NCBI GenBank assembly: GCA_019428905.1
Contig: JAHYJN010000024.1
Location: 1-39,971, forward strand
Direction of reading: 5' to 3'
From: Candidatus Brevefilum sp.
Lineage (GTDB): Bacteria > Chloroflexota > Anaerolineae > Anaerolineales > Anaerolineaceae
DNA length: 39,971 nucleotides
This document shows positions 36,767-39,971 of this stretch, piece after piece (position 1 is the stretch's first letter; each line of letters starts with the position of its first letter). The translations under genes were made by a program, and so were the position numbers. The notes beneath the pieces are model-generated. The model did not search any database, was not told the DNA's origin, and saw only the letters and a list, made by a program, of their open reading frames with translations.

Positions 36767-37933
36767 TTAAGAAAGCACTTCAACCGAAACGGGGGTGGAT
36801 ACACCAAAACCGGACCAGATCATATCCCCCTCGACATAGGGAATTTGCGGTTCAACCCAGCGCCAAATCCATTTTGCGTCTTCAGGACGACAATTAATAC
36901 AGCCGTTTGACTTCATGATGCCAAAGGCATTGTGCCAGTAAGTCGAATGGATGTAAACGCCATCCGGTTCAATGCCAAAATTCCATCCCACGCCAGGTAA
37001 ATCGAAACCTGCAAAATAACGCCCATCAGCGCTGTAATGCATCGAAATATTCTTCCGCCAAGGCGTGTGCCGACCGAGAGGCGTGATCCAATCTCCTGTT
37101 TCCGCATTACGGCCACCAGTGGTCACTGTCGCAAAAAACACCTCTTCGTTCCCCTCAAAGCACGTCAGGGTCTGCAAACCAATCCCTCGCATTTGGACAA
37201 GGATTCGCTTGTTTTCTACACCTGGATGGATGGGGGCAATATCATCCGGGGTGATGTATTTGCATACATCTGCATCTACCCAGTATGTGTCTGGCAGCGC
37301 ACCGATTTTCTGCATTAAACAATATTGGGTTTTGCCGGTCGTGGGATGTTGACGAATATCAAATGCCCAATACACCTGCGCATAGTGCACCCGGGGATAT
37401 ACATTGTTCGGATCCCTGATCCACCATTGATGGTTTTCTTTGGGTTTCATCAAATCGATATCTTGATAGGGTGTTGTAATTTCAACCCACATACCCCTCG
37501 ATCCATCTTCATTTTGAGGTAATTCTGATAATGGTTCCTGAGGAATGTGGCGGACCCTTTGCACATCATCCGCATAGATGTATCCATCAGGCATTTCAAC
37601 CCAACGTTGATTGATGCGCAATCGATCAAGTTGTTTGGCGACAACTTCTTGTTTCCATTCAAAGACATCGTCGTACCAGGCCGAACCCACCGTGGGTGCA
37701 TCCATGAAGGGTTCGCTCTTGATCGGTACGCGGGCGCCCCATTCCCCCACGCAAATCCTGCCAAGCTGGGTGTCGGTTGGAAATTCTGGTTTTCCAACAT
37801 CTTGCTGAGTAAAACGCTGGTGTTCAGCGGCAAAAACATCTCGCATTTTTCCACCGCTCAACGCCAAACCGCCAAAAGCCAGTGCAGAATATTTCAAAAA
37901 TTCACGCCGAGAAAGTTTATCTTTACGCATCAT
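36767..37933 (-). CDS. Tat-exported L,D-transpeptidase (YkuD domain)
   Basis: The enzyme forms 3-3 cross-links or attaches proteins in peptidoglycan through a catalytic cysteine. The N-terminus has a near-perfect Tat motif (SRREFLKYSALAFGGLAL). The middle carries SH3-like segments with many Trp/Tyr. The C-terminal YkuD site is IHSTYWHNAFG and SNGCINCRPEDAKW, with the catalytic Cys near residue 345; N stands where Arg is usual in SHGCIR. ATG at 37933 is preferred over an upstream TTG at 37954. hutH ends just upstream. Tat export is unusual for this family in many bacteria. Confidence 0.88.
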   Translation of the reverse strand: MMRKDKLSRREFLKYSALAFGGLALSGGKMRDVFAAEHQRFTQQDVGKPEFPTDTQLGRICVGEWGARVPIKSEPFMDAPTVGSAWYDDVFEWKQEVVAKQLDRLRINQRWVEMPDGYIYADDVQRVRHIPQEPLSELPQNEDGSRGMWVEITTPYQDIDLMKPKENHQWWIRDPNNVYPRVHYAQVYWAFDIRQHPTTGKTQYCLMQKIGALPDTYWVDADVCKYITPDDIAPIHPGVENKRILVQMRGIGLQTLTCFEGNEEVFFATVTTGGRNAETGDWITPLGRHTPWRKNISMHYSADGRYFAGFDLPGVGWNFGIEPDGVYIHSTYWHNAFGIMKSNGCINCRPEDAKWIWRWVEPQIPYVEGDMIWSGFGVSTPVSVEVLS

Positions 37934-37967
37934 AATATGATTAAGGTAATCCAATTTGTCACCAATG

Positions 37968-39515
37968 TCAAGAAAAGACCCGTGTTTCTAATGCTTTACT
38001 CAAAATCAAACCACGAACCTGTTCGATCTCCGGCCCCCACCAGGCATCCCCGGGCTGGTAAGGTACCACCTCACGGATCCGATCATAGGCAATTTGAGTG
38101 CCTTCGCCAAGGACTGCATCCGGGTTTTGACGCAGTCGCAAATCCAAAGCGCGAGCTGCTGTATAACACTCAATAGCAAGAACTTGGGCAGTGTTTGCCA
38201 CGATTTGATATGTATGGCGAGCAGCCGTCATCGCGTTGGCATTATGGTCCTCTTGCTGCCCTGAAACGGGTAAAGACTGCACAGAATCAGGGCTGGCCAG
38301 CGTACGATTTTCCAATACAAGCGAGGCTGCTGTGTATTGCGGCATCATCAAACCGGAATTCAAGCCCGCAGCACAATCATTATCCACCAGCATCGGCGGT
38401 AACCCGGTGTTGAGCGCACCGTCAATTAACCGGTAGGTCCGGCGCTCCGAAATGGCTGCCAGTTCAGCCAGGGCAATCCCCAGGAAATCCATCACCATCC
38501 CGATCGGTTCGCCGTGAAAATTCCCACCAGAAAGGGCAATGCCGGGTTCAAACAAAAGCGGGTTATCCGTGGCAGCATTGATCTCGGTTTCAATCACACC
38601 CCTGACAAATGCCAAAGTGTCCCAACATATGCCTTGAATTTGTGGGGCGCAGCGCAGAGAATAGGCGTCTTGCAGCCTTCCACATTGGTTGAGTAAACTG
38701 CTGCCTGCGGTCAAAGCCCTGACAGCTTCAGCAACTTCAATCTGCCCCTTCAATCCCCTGACTTGATGTAGGCGATCATCAAACGATGCCGAGCAACCCA
38801 TTAACGCCTCAAGCGTCAGCGCCAAAGAAATATTTCCGACATGCAACAAAGTCTCAGCATCATACACTGCCAATGCGCCAATTGCTGCTGAAAAAGTCGC
38901 CCCATTGGAGAGGGCTAAGCCTTCCTTCGCCTGCAGAACCACCCGTTCAATCCCCGCACGCTGCATGGCGGCTTTCCCTGAAATGATTTCTCCGCCATAG
39001 CTTGCCAGTCCCGATTCGGAATCAGAATCCTTTGCGTCCGTGGTAAACACCAGCGCAATATGGGAGAGCGGCGCCAGGTCGCCAGATGAACCCAACGAGC
39101 CCTGTGAAGGGACGACGGGTATGACATTATTGTTGAGCATTGCGATCAATGTCTCCACGACCGCCAATCGTACACCCGAACAGCCTTTGGCAAGGGTATT
39201 CGCCCGCACCAAAATTGCAGCCCGGACAACTTCGTCGGGCAATGGTGTGCCAGTGCCAACCGCGTGACTCAGGATCAAGTTGCGGCTTAACTGGGCTGAT
39301 TCTTCGGGGGGTATGCGTTTATCCGAAAACACCCCAAACCCGGTATTGATGCCGTAGACTGGTTCACCGCGTGCGACGATATCCTCGATCCATTGATGCG
39401 AGGTTCGTATCGCATCACGGGCTGCTGGTGCTAAAAACACTTCAGCGTTGTGCCTGGCAACCGCGACGATTTCCTCAATGGTCAAATGGCCGCCGTCAAT
39501 TATGATTTTTTGCAT
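37968..39515 (-). CDS. hutH: Histidine ammonia-lyase with Ser-Ser-Gly MIO site
   Basis: The enzyme deaminates histidine to urocanate. 515 residues, with family blocks VYGINTGFGVFSD, RNLILSHAVGTG, NTLAKGCSGVR, DNPLLFEPGIALSGGNFHGE and SLPVSGQQEDHNANA. The SH pair and the glutamate of QQED favour histidine over phenylalanine or tyrosine. The electrophile is normally built from Ala-Ser-Gly; here GSLGSSGDLAPL gives Ser-Ser-Gly (about residues 143-145). ATG at 39515 with GGAG 8 nt upstream is preferred over TTG at 39518. No hutU, hutI or hutG is nearby. It may act on another amino acid. Confidence 0.88.
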   Translation of the reverse strand: MQKIIIDGGHLTIEEIVAVARHNAEVFLAPAARDAIRTSHQWIEDIVARGEPVYGINTGFGVFSDKRIPPEESAQLSRNLILSHAVGTGTPLPDEVVRAAILVRANTLAKGCSGVRLAVVETLIAMLNNNVIPVVPSQGSLGSSGDLAPLSHIALVFTTDAKDSDSESGLASYGGEIISGKAAMQRAGIERVVLQAKEGLALSNGATFSAAIGALAVYDAETLLHVGNISLALTLEALMGCSASFDDRLHQVRGLKGQIEVAEAVRALTAGSSLLNQCGRLQDAYSLRCAPQIQGICWDTLAFVRGVIETEINAATDNPLLFEPGIALSGGNFHGEPIGMVMDFLGIALAELAAISERRTYRLIDGALNTGLPPMLVDNDCAAGLNSGLMMPQYTAASLVLENRTLASPDSVQSLPVSGQQEDHNANAMTAARHTYQIVANTAQVLAIECYTAARALDLRLRQNPDAVLGEGTQIAYDRIREVVPYQPGDAWWGPEIEQVRGLILSKALETRVFS

Positions 39516-39530
39516 CAATCCGCTCCAACT

Positions 39531-39971
39531 TTAAAAAACAAGAAAACCAATCAGAACCGAAACCAGGGGGATGGTGATGTTGTCAATATCCGCAAAAGGT
39601 AAGGACTCAACAAACGTTGTCAATAAGGCAATCAACCCAATTGGCAGCACGTAACGCATTATTGGACCTTGAAAGTATCCCTGGTTAACAAACACCCACA
39701 CCACCAATATTGCTAAAAAGAAACCGCCGAAAAGCATCGTTAAAGAACCGGCAACCGTCTTTTTCTGTGACCAAGGCAGCCGCAGACCTTTGATCCCTTT
39801 ACCCACAATATCCGCTAAGCCGTCACCACCACATAAAATCATCAAAGACACAATGCCAATCGGAGAACGGCGCCAGAAGGCGATGGTTAATGCCACAAAG
39901 GCAATCCCGTAAAACAAAGGTCCTCGCAAAATTTCCCTGCGATCGCCGGTACGGGACATAGCTTCCACAGC
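39531..39971 (-). CDS. Phytol/dolichol-kinase-like membrane protein, 5' truncated by window edge
   Basis: The frame is open to the right edge, so the N-terminus is outside. The visible 146 residues have five hydrophobic helices and the marks ILCGGDGLADIVGKGIKG and SQKKTVAGSLTMLFGG, as in the phytol kinase/dolichol kinase/CDP-diacylglycerol-related family (SEC59/VTE5). The likely role is phosphorylation or activation of a lipid alcohol. It is followed 15 nt later by hutH on the same strand. Confidence 0.8.
   Translation of the reverse strand, partial: AVEAMSRTGDRREILRGPLFYGIAFVALTIAFWRRSPIGIVSLMILCGGDGLADIVGKGIKGLRLPWSQKKTVAGSLTMLFGGFFLAILVVWVFVNQGYFQGPIMRYVLPIGLIALLTTFVESLPFADIDNITIPLVSVLIGFLVF

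Overview
The window reads as ordinary chromosome from a member of the Chloroflexota, most probably class Anaerolineae. This is inferred from gene content and not measured: a Mycobacterium-type inositol-1-phosphate synthase, Thr/Pro-rich linkers on secreted domains, an mreBCD-mrdA-minCDE-rodA morphogenesis cluster, a DUF58/MoxR pair, and moderate GC. No insertion sequence, phage gene, integrase, CRISPR array or rRNA was seen. Both ends cut a gene: ino1 at the left and a phytol/dolichol-kinase-like gene at the right.

Bases 1-7.9 kb (plus strand) hold the end of ino1 with a strong terminator, a short DnaE2-like DNA polymerase behind a near-consensus promoter, treS (trehalose synthase), a DUF389 membrane protein with a Thr/Pro linker and SH3-like tail, and the wreck of a rubredoxin gene.

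Bases 7.8-15.0 kb (plus strand) hold a complete N-type ATPase operon, atpD-C-Q-R-B-E-F-A-x-G. It starts with beta and epsilon, carries atpQ and atpR, and lacks atpH (delta). The 'x' is the most notable item in the window. It is a small PstA/DarA-like (PII-like, DUF970) protein whose start overlaps the atpA stop and which ends 8 nt before atpG. The c subunit has a carboxylate in both helices together with an E-S-T-x-x-Y Na+-type motif. araB follows atpG with no visible terminator, then an orphan UgpC/MsmX-type sugar ABC ATPase with its own extended -10 promoter.

Bases 18.1-29.0 kb are on the minus strand. In transcription order they hold mreB, mreC, mreD, mrdA (PBP2), minC, minD, minE, rodA and tRNA-Gln(CUG), then separately a VOC protein, a spermidine-synthase-like membrane protein and a DUF1461 membrane protein. 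The first block is a single cell-elongation and division-site module.

Bases 29.1-40.0 kb hold a CDGSH iron-sulfur protein (plus), a moxR-DUF58 pair (minus) and a coiled-coil zinc-ribbon protein (plus). A long minus-strand run follows, in transcription order: the truncated phytol-kinase-like gene, hutH (with Ser-Ser-Gly at the MIO site), a Tat-exported L,D-transpeptidase, ccdA, a TlpA-like thioredoxin, a Trx-fold/DUF2085 fusion, pgeF, yggS and yggT. Many neighbours overlap by 1-4 nt, which suggests translational coupling throughout.
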